Positions 7,952-16,279 of a stretch of 64,000 nt of DNA are shown piece by piece (within the stretch, counting starts at the first letter, position 1; every line of letters starts with the position of its first letter). This DNA is from Streptomyces aureus. GTDB taxonomy: Bacteria; Actinomycetota; Actinomycetes; Streptomycetales; Streptomycetaceae. Under the pieces are notes generated by a model. The model made no database searches. It was not told the origin of the DNA and saw only the letters and a list, made by a program, of their open reading frames with translations. The stretch spans positions 1-64,000 of the forward strand of contig NZ_JNZD01000009.1 in the NCBI RefSeq assembly GCF_000725495.1. The letters run 5' to 3'. A program made the translations under genes and the position numbers.

Positions 7952-8848
7952 ATGAACGACGACCACGCGGCCCTCGCCGCCCGCATAGACCGTACGAACG
8001 AGCTGCTCCAGCGCATGCTCGCCGAGGTCGCGAAGACCCCCTCCACCCACGCGATCTTCGTCGACGCCGGATATCTGTACGCGGCCGCGGGGCGCCTCGT
8101 CGCCGGCACGGAGGACCGCCGCTCGTTCGACCTGGACACCGAGGGTCTCATCGAGGCGCTCATCGACCGGGCCCGCACGATCTTCGCCGACAGCCGGCTG
8201 CTGCGCGTCTACTGGTACGACGGTGCGCGGCGCCGCATCCACACCGCCGAGCAGCAGTCCATCGCCGAACTCCCGGACGTGAAGGTCCGGTTGGGCAACC
8301 TGAACGCCAACAACCAGCAGAAGGGCGTCGATTCACTCATCCGCTCGGACCTGGAATCCCTCGCCCGGCACCGCGCCATCAGTGACGCGGCCCTGCTCGG
8401 CGGGGACGAGGACCTGGTCTCCGCGGTCGAGGCCGCCCAGGGCTATGGCGCCCGGGTGCACCTCTGGGGCATCGAGGCGCCCGAGGGCGGCAACCAGGCC
8501 GAACCGCTGCTCTGGGAGGTCGACAGCCAGCGCACGCTCGACCTCGACTTCTTCAAGCCGTATGTCGCCCGGCGCACCGCCCAGTCGTACGACCCGGCGG
8601 CGGCGGTCCGGCCGTCCCGGGAGGACGTGCGCTTCGTCGGCGCCCAGATCGCCGCGAAGTGGCTGGCCGCCCGGGGCCGTGAGTCCCTGGCCGAGCTGCT
8701 CCCCGGGCACCCGTATCTCCCCGGCTCGGTCGACCAGGATCTGCTGGTCGAGGCCGAGGGTCTGCTCCAGTACTCCCTGCGCGGCCAGTCGGACCTGCGC
8801 CGCGCGCTGCGGGACGGCTTGTGGGAGCACCTGCAGGCGCAGTACTAG
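7952..8848 (+). CDS. NYN-domain (PIN-fold) RNase-like protein
   Basis: A 298-residue protein of the NYN/LabA/DUF88 group, PIN-fold proteins that act as metal-dependent ribonucleases. The acidic cluster is visible: IFVDAGYLY (Asp about 38), KGVDSLIRSDL, and LLGGDEDLVSAVEAA. This is followed by a C-terminal helical part (residues about 200-298) resembling a small winged-helix module. The N-terminal 30 residues form a helix (ARIDRTNELLQRMLAEV). ATG 7952 is the first start in frame. RNA target unknown. It converges with the hydrolase gene across a repeat-rich gap. Confidence 0.85.
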   Translation: MNDDHAALAARIDRTNELLQRMLAEVAKTPSTHAIFVDAGYLYAAAGRLVAGTEDRRSFDLDTEGLIEALIDRARTIFADSRLLRVYWYDGARRRIHTAEQQSIAELPDVKVRLGNLNANNQQKGVDSLIRSDLESLARHRAISDAALLGGDEDLVSAVEAAQGYGARVHLWGIEAPEGGNQAEPLLWEVDSQRTLDLDFFKPYVARRTAQSYDPAAAVRPSREDVRFVGAQIAAKWLAARGRESLAELLPGHPYLPGSVDQDLLVEAEGLLQYSLRGQSDLRRALRDGLWEHLQAQY

Positions 8849-8863
8849 GCGCGCGCGGGGTCG

Positions 8864-8960
8864 GGTCCGTTACGGACCCGGAGCCGGCCGCCACACGGGC
8901 GCCTTACGGACCCGGAACCGGCCGCCACACGGGCGCGTTACGGACCCGGAGCCGGCCGCC
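8864..8960. repeat. 34-bp tandem repeat with embedded palindrome
   Basis: The unit TTACGGACCCGGAGCCGGCC plus 14 further bases begins at 8870 and 8904, with a third partial copy from 8938. The first copy overlaps a palindrome GGGTCCG-TTA-CGGACCC (8864-8880). It lies between two convergent genes and can serve as a terminator for either strand. Confidence 0.75.
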
Positions 8961-8994
8961 CTACAGGCCGGGAGCCCTGCCCGGCTGCTCGCGG

Positions 8995-9867
8995 TCAGTG
9001 GGTGGTGACGCCGTCCCAGAACGCGGCCAGGGCCCGGGCCGTCTCCAGGGGCTGGTCGGCGTTCGGGGAGTGCTCCGCCCCCTCGACCACCGTGCGGTGC
9101 GCGTCCAGCCGTACGGCCATCGTGTCCAGCAGCGAGACCGGCCAGGTGTCGTCCCGCGCTCCGGACAGCACGTGCTTCGGGAGGGCGACCGCGGCCAGTT
9201 CGTCGACCCGGTCGGGCTCGTCGCACAACTGGCGGCCCGTGGCGACGAGCTGCGCGGGGCTGTTGGCGAGCCAGCGGCGGCGCAGGTCGGCGAGGTCGTC
9301 GAGCCCCGCGTCCAGCCCGCCCGTCTCGGTCTCCTCGGGCGGCTCCATCGCCTGGATCGCCTCCCACACCTCGGCCATGCTCATCACGGCCAGCGCGTCC
9401 CGCAGCAGCTTGACCCGCTGCTGCTGCGCCTCGGAGATCTGCGCGGGGCCCGAGGCCATGAGCGTCAGTGACACGAACGGCGACGGATCGGCCAGCACCG
9501 CGGCGCGCGCGATCTGCCCGCCGAGCGAATGCCCCACGAGGTGCAGCGGCGTGCCGATCGCGGCGGCCTGCGCGAGCACGTCCTGCGCCAACTCGCTCTG
9601 CGCGTAAGCCGTTTCGTTGTCCTTGGGGCCGTCGGTCTCGAACTGTCCGCGCCCGTCGACGGCCACCGTGCGGTAGCCCGCCGCGGCCAACGGCGCGTGC
9701 AGCGCGATGAAGTCCTCCTTGCTCCCGGTGAACCCCGGCAGCAGCAGGGCGGTCCCCCTGGCCCCTCCTTCCGGCACGGCGTCGAGCACGGCGAACGCGC
9801 CGCGCGCGGTGGACAACCGGTACCCGCGGACACCGGCGGGCGGAACGAACGTATAGGGCCTGCTCAT
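8995..9867 (-). CDS. alpha/beta-hydrolase
   Basis: A 290-residue alpha/beta-hydrolase fold enzyme without a signal peptide. The nucleophile elbow is LVGHSLGGQIAR (Ser about 113), the oxyanion region LLPGFTGSKEDF, and the acid and His are in SGARDDTWP and EGAEHSPNADQP. A cap of about 60 residues (SEAQQQRVKLLRDAL to PPEETETGG) separates core strands. Substrate cannot be deduced. The start at 9867 gives MSRPYTFVPPAG, a normal N-terminus. Confidence 0.85.
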   Translation of the reverse strand: MSRPYTFVPPAGVRGYRLSTARGAFAVLDAVPEGGARGTALLLPGFTGSKEDFIALHAPLAAAGYRTVAVDGRGQFETDGPKDNETAYAQSELAQDVLAQAAAIGTPLHLVGHSLGGQIARAAVLADPSPFVSLTLMASGPAQISEAQQQRVKLLRDALAVMSMAEVWEAIQAMEPPEETETGGLDAGLDDLADLRRRWLANSPAQLVATGRQLCDEPDRVDELAAVALPKHVLSGARDDTWPVSLLDTMAVRLDAHRTVVEGAEHSPNADQPLETARALAAFWDGVTTH

Positions 9868-10424
9868 GCGCAGGAGGCTATCGGGCGCCGCCGACGCCCG
9901 CGCGACGGGTGCGTTGCTTCCGGACCGGTGCGGGGTGAATCCGGCCGGGGGATGCCTTTGGCCGGGGGCGTGGGTGCGGACGCCAGGGTCGGGTCGGCGG
10001 GGGCTCGTAGGCCCGGCCGGGCGGACCGTGGGCTCGGATGCCGGCCGGGCGGATCAGGGGCCCGGATGCGGAGACCGTGGCCCGGATGCCGGGGCGGACG
10101 GGCCGAGCGGGGCCCGGGTGCGGAGATCGGGCCGACGGGGGCTCGCTTGGCGAGGCCGTACGGACCGGGGCGCGGGTGTGGAGGCCGGGTCGGCGGGGCC
10201 GTATGCCGTGGCCGGGCGGACATGGGGCTCGTGCGCCGGGTCCGAGCAGACCCGGTTCGTATACAGGGTCCGGGTCGATGGGGGCGGCGATGCAGGGATC
10301 GGGCCCGAGTGGGCGCCTGGACGCGGAGCTGGGCCGGTAGGTCGGGCCCGACCGGGGGCCTGGACGCCGAGTCAGGCCGGTTGAGGGGCGTGGGTGAGGC
10401 CGGGGCCGCCCCGGGGCGGGAACG
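9868..10424. other. 557-bp GC-rich region with degenerate repeats
   Basis: No gene supported. It is composed of degenerate copies of GGGGCTCG and GGCCGGGCGGA-type motifs about 30-40 bp apart (for example 10010-10330). The open frames through it are only a result of high GC content. Confidence 0.5.
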
Positions 10425-10464
10425 CCGACGGCCCGGCCCCCTTGTCGGGGGACCGGGCCGTCGG
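10425..10464 (-). terminator. intrinsic terminator of the DEAD-box gene
   Basis: CCGACGGCCCGG (10425-10436) pairs with CCGGGCCGTCGG (10453-10464), with an inner C5/G5 extension. It sits just downstream of the helicase stop codon. Confidence 0.8.
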
Positions 10465-10472
10465 TGGGGAGA

Positions 10473-12743
10473 TCAGCTCTCCGTGGGCTCCGTGGCGACC
10501 GCCTTGCGGGTCCGGCGGCGCGGAGCGGGCTTCGTCTCCGTGGCGTCGGTGGCCTGGGCCGGGATCTCGGCTTCGGCGACGGCCTTGCGGGCTCGGCTTC
10601 GGCGACGGCCTTGCGGGTGCGGCGGCGGACGGGCTTGGCCTCGGTCTCCTCGGCGGCCTGGGGCGCCTCGGTGACCGTGGCGGCGGCCTTGCGGGTGCGC
10701 CGCGGCTTGGCCTCGGCGACGGTCTCCGCGCCCTCGACGGTGTCGACGACGGCCTCCGCGGCCTTGCGGGTCCGGCGGCGCGGAGCGGGCTTCGTCTCCG
10801 TGGCGTCGGTGGCCTGGGCCGGGATCTCGGCTTCGGCGACGGCCTTGCGGGTGCGGCGGGGCGGCGGCCTCGACGGTGTCGACGACGGCCTCCGCGGCCT
10901 TGCGGGTACGGCGACGCGCGGGCTTGGCCGGAGCCTCGGTGACCTCGGCGGCCTCGGTGACCGTCTCGGCGGCGGGCGCCGCCTCGACGGTCTTGCGGGT
11001 GCGGCGGCGGGCCGGCTTGGCCGGAGCCTCCACGACGGCCTCGGCGGCGGCGCTCTCGACCACGGCCTCGGCGGCGGTCAGCACCGCCTCAGCCGGCTCG
11101 ACCGCCGTCGCGGCGGGCCTGCGGGTACGGCGGCGGCGCGGCGCCGCCGGCTCCTCGGTGACGCCCTCGGCGGTCGCCACGGCGGTTTCCGCGGCCTCGG
11201 TCACGGGGGCGGCGACGGCTGCCACGGGCTCGCCGGCTCCACCACGCGTACGCCGACGACGGCGCGGCGTGCGGGGCTCGCCGGCCTCGGTGGCCGCGGG
11301 CGCCTCCGTGGCCGCCGGAGCGGCCGTGGCGGTCCCGTCGGCGGGCGCACCGTTGCGCGTACGGCGACGCTGGCGCGGAGTGCGCGGGGCGCGCTCACGC
11401 TCGGTGGACGCCGGCGCGGCCGAACGGCCACCGCGGCCCCGCGGACCACCACGGCCGCCGGTCTCGCCCAGGTCCTCGACCTCTTCTGCCGCGAGCCCGG
11501 CGCGGGTGCGCTCGGAACGCGGCAGAACACCCTTGGTGCCGGCCGGGATGCTCAGCTCCTCGTAGAAGTGCGGGGAGGTCGAGTAGGTCTCCGGCGGGTC
11601 CGGGAACCCGAGGTCCAGCGCCTTGTTGATGAGCTGCCAGCGCGGGATGTCGTCCCAGTCGACGAGGGTGATCGCGATGCCCTTGGCGCCCGCGCGGCCG
11701 GTGCGGCCGATGCGGTGCAGGTACGTCTTCTCGTCCTCGGGGGACTGGTAGTTGACGACGTGGGTGACACCCTCGACGTCGATGCCGCGGGCCGCGACGT
11801 CGGTGCAGACGAGGACGTCCACCTTGCCGTTGCGGAACGCGCGCAGCGCCTGCTCGCGGGCACCCTGGCCGAGGTCGCCGTGGACCGCGCCGGAGGCGAA
11901 ACCGCGCTGCTGGAGCTGGTCGGCGAGGTCCGCCGCCGTCCGCTTGGTGCGGCAGAAGACCATCGCGAGACCGCGGCCGTCGGCCTGCAGTATGCGCGCG
12001 ACCATCTCCGGCTTGTCCATGTTGTGCGCGCGGTACACGAACTGCTTCGTGTTCGCGACCGTCGCGCCCGAGTCGTCCGGCGCGGCGGCGCGGATGTGTG
12101 TGGGGTGCGACATGTAGCGGCGCGCGAGGCCGATGACCGCGCCCGGCATGGTCGCCGAGAACAGCATGGTCTGACGGCGGGCCGGCAGCATGTTCATGAT
12201 CTTCTCGACGTCGGGCAGGAAGCCCAGGTCGAGCATCTCGTCGGCCTCGTCCAGGACGAGCGCCTTGATGTGCTTGAGGTTGAGCTTCTTCTGGCCCGCG
12301 AGGTCCAGCAGTCGCCCGGGGGTGCCGACGATGACGTCGACGCCCTTCTTCAGGGCCTCCACCTGGGGCTCGTACGCACGGCCGCCGTAGATGGCCAGAA
12401 CGCGCACGTTGCGGACCTTGCCCGCGGTCAGCAGGTCGTTGGTCACCTGGGTGCACAGCTCGCGCGTCGGGACGACGACGAGGGCCTGCGGGGCGTCGGT
12501 GAGCTGCTCGGGCTTGGCCCGGCCCGCCTCGACGTCCGCGGGGACGGTGACGCGCTCCAGGAGGGGGAGGCCGAAGCCCAGCGTCTTGCCGGTGCCGGTC
12601 TTGGCCTGGCCGATGACGTCGGTGCCCGACAGGGCGACCGGGAGCGTCATCTCCTGGATGGGGAAGGGGTTGACGATGCCGACGGCCTCTAGGGCTTCGG
12701 CGGTCTCAGGGAGGATTCCGAGCTCTCGGAAAGTCGTAGTCAG
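10473..12743 (-). CDS. DEAD-box RNA helicase with repetitive basic tail
   Basis: About 756 residues. The core (first ~400) has all DEAD-box motifs: Q motif PFPIQEMTLP, AKTGTGKT, PTRELCTQ, TPGRLLDL, VLDEADEML, FSATMP, and HRIGRTGR. The remaining 350 residues are an Ala/Glu-rich tail punctuated by many RRRTRK blocks, probably disordered and RNA-binding. Start is uncertain: CTG 12743 has AGAGG 8 nt upstream and opens directly before TTTFRELGILPE; the nearest in-frame ATG (12845) has no ribosome site and GTG is absent between. The tail contains a segment read in a shifted frame (see finding), bounded by a 26-bp tandem duplication and a second lesion. A role in rRNA maturation or mRNA decay is typical of the family. 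Confidence 0.88.
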   Translation of the reverse strand: MTTTFRELGILPETAEALEAVGIVNPFPIQEMTLPVALSGTDVIGQAKTGTGKTLGFGLPLLERVTVPADVEAGRAKPEQLTDAPQALVVVPTRELCTQVTNDLLTAGKVRNVRVLAIYGGRAYEPQVEALKKGVDVIVGTPGRLLDLAGQKKLNLKHIKALVLDEADEMLDLGFLPDVEKIMNMLPARRQTMLFSATMPGAVIGLARRYMSHPTHIRAAAPDDSGATVANTKQFVYRAHNMDKPEMVARILQADGRGLAMVFCRTKRTAADLADQLQQRGFASGAVHGDLGQGAREQALRAFRNGKVDVLVCTDVAARGIDVEGVTHVVNYQSPEDEKTYLHRIGRTGRAGAKGIAITLVDWDDIPRWQLINKALDLGFPDPPETYSTSPHFYEELSIPAGTKGVLPRSERTRAGLAAEEVEDLGETGGRGGPRGRGGRSAAPASTERERAPRTPRQRRRTRNGAPADGTATAAPAATEAPAATEAGEPRTPRRRRRTRGGAGEPVAAVAAPVTEAAETAVATAEGVTEEPAAPRRRRTRRPAATAVEPAEAVLTAAEAVVESAAAEAVVEAPAKPARRRTRKTVEAAPAAETVTEAAEVTEAPAKPARRRTRKAAEAVVDTVEAAAPPHPQGRRRSRDPGPGHRRHGDEARSAPPDPQGRGGRRRHRRGRGDRRRGQAAAHPQGRRHGHRGAPGRRGDRGQARPPPHPQGRRRSRARKAVAEAEIPAQATDATETKPAPRRRTRKAVATEPTES
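10501..10591. repeat. 91-bp direct repeat, copy A
   Basis: Identical to 10761-10851, inside the helicase tail and encoding a block that includes the RRTRK motif. The copies are 260 bp apart and offer a substrate for recombination. Confidence 0.9.
10566..10617. repeat. 26-bp tandem duplication in the helicase tail
   Basis: CTCGGCTTCGGCGACGGCCT plus TGCGGG occurs twice head to tail (10566-10591, 10592-10617). Because 26 is not divisible by three, the duplication changes the reading frame. Confidence 0.9.
10761..10851. repeat. 91-bp direct repeat, copy B
   Basis: Second copy of 10501-10591. It is followed by a GTGCGGCGGGGCGGCGGCC run where the second frame disturbance of the helicase tail lies. 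Confidence 0.9.
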
Positions 12744-13120
12744 GGTGCTGCCTCTTCTGTGTACGCGGTGCGAGGCGAGCGCGGGGGTCGTGTCGGGACC
12801 GTGCCGGGGACGTCGGCCGCTCTTGACGGGCGGGCCGGGTGGCATGGGACCACTGCCGACGCTCGAGCTCTCGTGCCGCTGAGGGTCCCTCCGGTTGCCG
12901 TACGCAATGTGCCGTACCGACGAGGAGGGCTGTCGGGTCGGAGCCGATCGGGCCACCGACCGGGCATCCTCATTCACGCGGCCCGTCGAATACTCGGCGG
13001 GCGCATTACCACCATACCCCGGAATCGCGCACATGTGATGGCCGATTTGGTCACGTAGTCGTCGTCACACTGGTTGACCAGGGACTTACGCGGTGCTGCG
13101 AGCGGGCTATTGTGCGCTTC
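12744..13120. other. 377-bp divergent regulatory gap
   Basis: Lies between the helicase start and the ferritin-like gene; no gene supported. It contains the possible alternative helicase start at 12845, TTGACC at 13074-13079 and a -10-like TATTGT at 13108-13113 that is 7 nt before the rightward ATG. Confidence 0.5.
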
Positions 13121-13882
13121 ATGACGACGCCTGACAACGCCGCTGAGAAGCCCGCCGGGGCCACCGCCGACACCGCCCCCGCGGCCACCGGGGTCGCCGC
13201 GCAGAACTGGGAGACGGCCTCGGCCGAGCCCCAGTACCGCGCCGCGGTCGTGGACCTGCTCGGAGCGCTCGCGTACGGCGAGCTCGCGGCGTTCGAGCGG
13301 CTCGCGGAGGACGCCAAGCTGGCGCCCACGCTCAGCGACAAGGCGGAGCTGGCGAAGATGGCGTCCGCCGAGTTCCACCACTTCGAGCAGCTGCGGGACC
13401 GGCTCGCCGCGATCGGCGCGGAGCCGACGGAGGCGATGGAGCCCTTCGTCGCCGCGCTCGACGGCTTCCACCGCCAGACGGCTCCCTCGGACTGGCTGGA
13501 GGGGCTCGTCAAGGCGTACGTCGGCGACTCGATCGCCAGTGACTTCTACCGCGAGGTCGCGGCCCGGCTCGACTCGGACACCCGCGGGCTCGTCCTCGGC
13601 GTCCTGGACGACACCGGCCACGCCGGTTTCGCCATCGAGAAGGTGCGTGCCGCGATCGACGCCGACCCGCGCGTGGGCGGCCGGCTCGCGCTGTGGGCGC
13701 GCCGGCTGATGGGCGAGGCCCTCTCCCAGTCGCAGCGGGTGGTCGCCGACCGTGACGCCCTGTCGACGATGCTCGTCGGCGGTGTGGCGGACGGCTTCGA
13801 CCTCGCCGAGGTGGGCCGGATGTTCTCCCGGATCACCGAGGCGCACACCAAGCGGATGGCCGCGCTGGGCCTCGCGGCCTGA
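13121..13882 (+). CDS. ferritin-like fold protein (MiaE-like)
   Basis: A 253-residue four-helix ferritin-like protein. After an Ala/Pro/Thr-rich N-terminus (residues 1-35), LGALAYGELAAFERLAEDA and MASAEFHHFEQLRDRL give the E...ExxH pattern of a carboxylate di-iron site; a second half-site appears later (VLDDTGHAGFAIEKV). It is related to the tRNA hydroxylase MiaE group, but the substrate is unknown. ATG 13121 has no ribosome site but TATTGT 7 nt upstream, so a leaderless transcript is likely. It is divergent from the helicase gene. Confidence 0.8.
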   Translation: MTTPDNAAEKPAGATADTAPAATGVAAQNWETASAEPQYRAAVVDLLGALAYGELAAFERLAEDAKLAPTLSDKAELAKMASAEFHHFEQLRDRLAAIGAEPTEAMEPFVAALDGFHRQTAPSDWLEGLVKAYVGDSIASDFYREVAARLDSDTRGLVLGVLDDTGHAGFAIEKVRAAIDADPRVGGRLALWARRLMGEALSQSQRVVADRDALSTMLVGGVADGFDLAEVGRMFSRITEAHTKRMAALGLAA

Positions 13883-13968
13883 CAACTCCGGCCGACCGCC
13901 GCCCGCGGACGTGGTGCACACGGTTCGCGGGCGCGGTGCACGGGTCACGGGCGTCGTGCACGGGGTGC

Positions 13969-14076
13969 GGCGCTCGGTCGCTCGGTGTTCACGGGCGTGG
14001 CGCACGGTCGCGCACGGGGTGTGGCGCTCGGTCGCTCGGTGTTCACGGGCGTGGCGCGCGGTCGCGCGGGCGGCGC
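13969..14076. repeat. 54-bp tandem repeat, two copies
   Basis: GGCGCTCGGTCGCTCGGTGT followed by TCACGGGCGTGGCGC recurs with a 54-bp period (13969 and 14023). Shorter GTGCACGGG fragments precede it. It is non-coding, in a gap between convergent genes. Confidence 0.75.
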
Positions 14077-14088
14077 CCGCGCAGCGGC

Positions 14089-14358
14089 CTACGCCGTGGC
14101 CGAGCGGCGTCGAAAGCGCTCCTCGGGGCGCAGCAGCAGCGACAGCAGGGCCGCGCTGACGGCGACCGCGCCGAGGAGGATGGCCAGGAACTGGCCGGAG
14201 CCGAGTGCCGAGTGCGTCAGGAACGCGCCGAACAGGGCTCCCGCCACGCCGGTCGACAGGACCAGGCTGCGGGACGGCAGCCGGTGGGGCAGGCGGTACG
14301 CCGCCGCCCAGGCGAGCGCGAGACCGAGCAGCGCGGAGCCGAGCGCTTCCAAGAACAT
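14089..14358 (-). CDS. small integral membrane protein
   Basis: 89 residues with three predicted hydrophobic helices: ALGSALLGLALAWAAAYRL, SLVLSTGVAGALFGAFL, and FLAILLGAVAVSAALLSLLL. A positively charged tail RPEERFRRRSATA suggests an inside C-terminus. The Gly/Ala pattern recalls the GlsB/YeaQ family, but this is weak. ATG 14358 has GAGGGA upstream. Function unknown. Confidence 0.7.
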   Translation of the reverse strand: MFLEALGSALLGLALAWAAAYRLPHRLPSRSLVLSTGVAGALFGAFLTHSALGSGQFLAILLGAVAVSAALLSLLLRPEERFRRRSATA

Positions 14359-14553
14359 GGTGATGGTCCCTCCCGCACGGCCGGTGCAAATCGGTCGTAG
14401 CCGGTCCTACCCCTGACGTTCGGAACGCAATCCTCCTGCGTGCCCGGCGTGTGCTCCATCTGCGCCCGCGCAGGTGGGGGACGGGCGTGCGGCGGCCGGT
14501 CAGGGCGTGGCCGACGAGGGCGCGGAGGGCACGCGGGACGGGTGCACGTACGA

Positions 14554-14590
14554 GCGAAGGGCCCGGTGACCAGGTCACCGGGCCCTTCGC
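14554..14590. terminator. bidirectional intrinsic terminator
   Basis: GCGAAGGGCCCGGTGACC and its exact complement form an almost loopless 18-bp inverted repeat. It is downstream of the DUF3107 gene on the minus strand. Confidence 0.85.
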
Positions 14591-14613
14591 GTACCACTGC
14601 GTCGTTCCGCGCC

Positions 14614-14841
14614 CTACAGGGCGCTGAACCCGACCTTGCGCTGCGTGGGCTCGCCGAGCTCCACGTACGCCAGCCGGTCGGCCGGAACCAGGACCTTGCG
14701 GCCGTGGTCGTCCACGAGGCTCAGCAGCTGCGACTTGCCGGCCAGCGCCTCGGACACCGCGCGCTCGACCTCTTCCGGGGTCTGACCGCTCTCCAGAACG
14801 ATCTCGCGGGGCGCGTGCTGCACGCCGATCTTGACCTCCAC
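14614..14841 (-). CDS. DUF3107 family protein
   Basis: A 75-residue actinobacterial protein beginning MEVKIGVQHAPREIVLES. GTG 14841 has GGAGGGA about 8 nt upstream, better than ATG 14868 or 14898. Family members are short, cytosolic and alpha/beta; Pfam gives no function. Residues 22-40 (EEVERAVSEALAGK) form a helix, followed by strands (LLSLVDDHGRKVLVPADRLAYVEL). It lies next to a TetR gene in the same orientation, separated by a strong terminator, so the two are not cotranscribed. Confidence 0.85.
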   Translation of the reverse strand: MEVKIGVQHAPREIVLESGQTPEEVERAVSEALAGKSQLLSLVDDHGRKVLVPADRLAYVELGEPTQRKVGFSAL

Positions 14842-14966
14842 GGCTTTGTCCCTCCGACGGTCAGTCATGTGCGCGTTCGTACGCGCCGTACGCAGCACAC
14901 ATTAGCCCGGCGAGGGGACGCGCACGCTCCGCCCGGGAACGCCAGGAGCGAACAGCCCACGGGAAC

Positions 14967-14998
14967 AAAAAAGCGGCCGGGGGCGCGCCCCCGGCCGC
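14967..14998 (-). terminator. intrinsic terminator of the TetR gene
   Basis: A perfect 26-bp palindrome GCGGCCGGGGGCG/CGCCCCCGGCCGC followed on the minus strand by T6. Textbook form. Confidence 0.92.
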
Positions 14999-15072
14999 AT
15001 GCTTCGAGCCGGCGATCCCGGTCCGGCGATCCTGGTCCCGGTGGGGGCCCGGCCGTCCGGCGGATCAGCGGA

Positions 15073-15714
15073 TCAGTGGTGGTCGGTGCCGTGCAGCGGG
15101 AAACCCGCGATGCCCCGCCAGGCGAGCGAGGTCAGCAGCTGCACCGCCTGGTCGCGCGGGACGCTGCGGTCGCTGTGCAGCCAGGAACGGGCCACCACCT
15201 GCGCCAGACCGCCGAGGCCCGAGGCGAGGAGCATCGACTCGGCGCGCGAGAGACCGGTGTCCTCCGCGATGACGTCGCAGATCGCCTCGGCGCACTCGTG
15301 CGTCACCTTGTCGACGCGCTCGCGCACCGCCGGCTCGTTGGTCAGGTCCGACTCGAAGACCAGCCGGAACGCGCCGCCGTCGTCCTCCACGTACGCGAAG
15401 TACGCGTCCATCGTGGCGCGCACGCGCAGCTTGTTGTCCGTGGTCGACGCGAGCGCCGTGCGCACCGCCAGGAGCAGGGACTCGCAGTGCTGGTCGAGCA
15501 GGGCGAGGTACAGATCGAGCTTGCCCGGGAAGTGCTGGTAGAGGACCGGCTTGCTGACGCCCGCGCGTTCGGCGATGTCGTCCATGGCGGCCGAGTGGTA
15601 TCCCTGCGCAACGAATACTTCCTGGGCCGCGCCGAGAAGCTGGTTGCGCCGGGCACGGCGCGGCAGGCGAGTGCCCCGCGGGCGTGCTGCCTCTGTCTGC
15701 TCGATGGCTGTCAC
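15073..15714 (-). CDS. TetR-family transcriptional regulator
   Basis: A 213-residue one-component regulator. The HTH is in residues 20-65 (RRNQLLGAAQEVFVAQGYHS, DIAERAGVSKPVLYQHFPGK), and the C-terminal ligand and dimerisation domain is helical. GTG 15714 has GGGAGG 5 nt upstream; the open frame to 15864 lacks such a site. The Lys-Pro-Val-Leu-Tyr-Gln-His recognition helix is common to many TetR proteins. No target gene is evident: neighbours are DUF3107 and a small acidic protein. Ligand unknown. Confidence 0.9.
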   Translation of the reverse strand: MTAIEQTEAARPRGTRLPRRARRNQLLGAAQEVFVAQGYHSAAMDDIAERAGVSKPVLYQHFPGKLDLYLALLDQHCESLLLAVRTALASTTDNKLRVRATMDAYFAYVEDDGGAFRLVFESDLTNEPAVRERVDKVTHECAEAICDVIAEDTGLSRAESMLLASGLGGLAQVVARSWLHSDRSVPRDQAVQLLTSLAWRGIAGFPLHGTDHH

Positions 15715-15901
15715 GCCGCCTCCCAAAGTTGTCCACGTGCGATGTGCGCCGCGCCGCCATCGTACTTTTCGGTAACCCTGCTGTGTGCGGTGCGAGCGCA
15801 GAATTTCATCGACCGGACCGGCCCCGGACGGCGCACAGGGGGCCGAACGGGACGAGCTGGGCACCCGGCCGCCCGCGGCGGCGCTGATCAGCGGAGTCGG
15901 G

Positions 15902-16120
15902 TCACCTGTAGTCGTCCTCGTTCTGCCGGACGACCCGGGCCTGTTCGGCCAGATCCCCGTCGTCGGCGTTGAGGCGGTCGCCCGGGGGTTCCGGGTCGAC
16001 GTCGTCCGCGGGGTCGAGCTCGGCGGACTGCTCGGCGGCGTCGGCCTCCGGGGTCTCCGCGTCGGGGACCTCGCGGAACTGGTCGTCGAAGGTGGCGGGG
16101 TCTGTCGGGTCGACTGTCAT
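15902..16120 (-). CDS. small acidic hypothetical protein
   Basis: A 72-residue, strongly acidic protein (MTVDPTDPATFDDQFREV, then many Asp/Glu) with no hydrophobic segment, ending RQNEDDYR. ATG 16120 has AGAGGA upstream. It is probably disordered and cytosolic. I recognise it only as a type of short conserved streptomycete protein; no function is known. Confidence 0.7.
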   Translation of the reverse strand: MTVDPTDPATFDDQFREVPDAETPEADAAEQSAELDPADDVDPEPPGDRLNADDGDLAEQARVVRQNEDDYR

Positions 16121-16279
16121 GGTTCCTCTTCCCGAACGGTACGCGTGCGCTCCTGATAAGCGGACGGGTGCCCTCTTTCGAAGCCTAGGAGACACGCGAT
16201 CCGGACGCTATGCGATCCGCCCGCCATCTGTGACGGCGAACACATGAGCCCCGGCGTGATCGTCTCGTAACATTGCGGC

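Noticed and set aside
8870..8960. 34-bp repeats as a CRISPR array
   Set aside because: Units are head to tail without spacers, and no cas genes are present.
9868..10424. Coding region on either strand
   Set aside because: Open frames are repetitive and Gly/Arg-rich, with no ribosome site or family resemblance.
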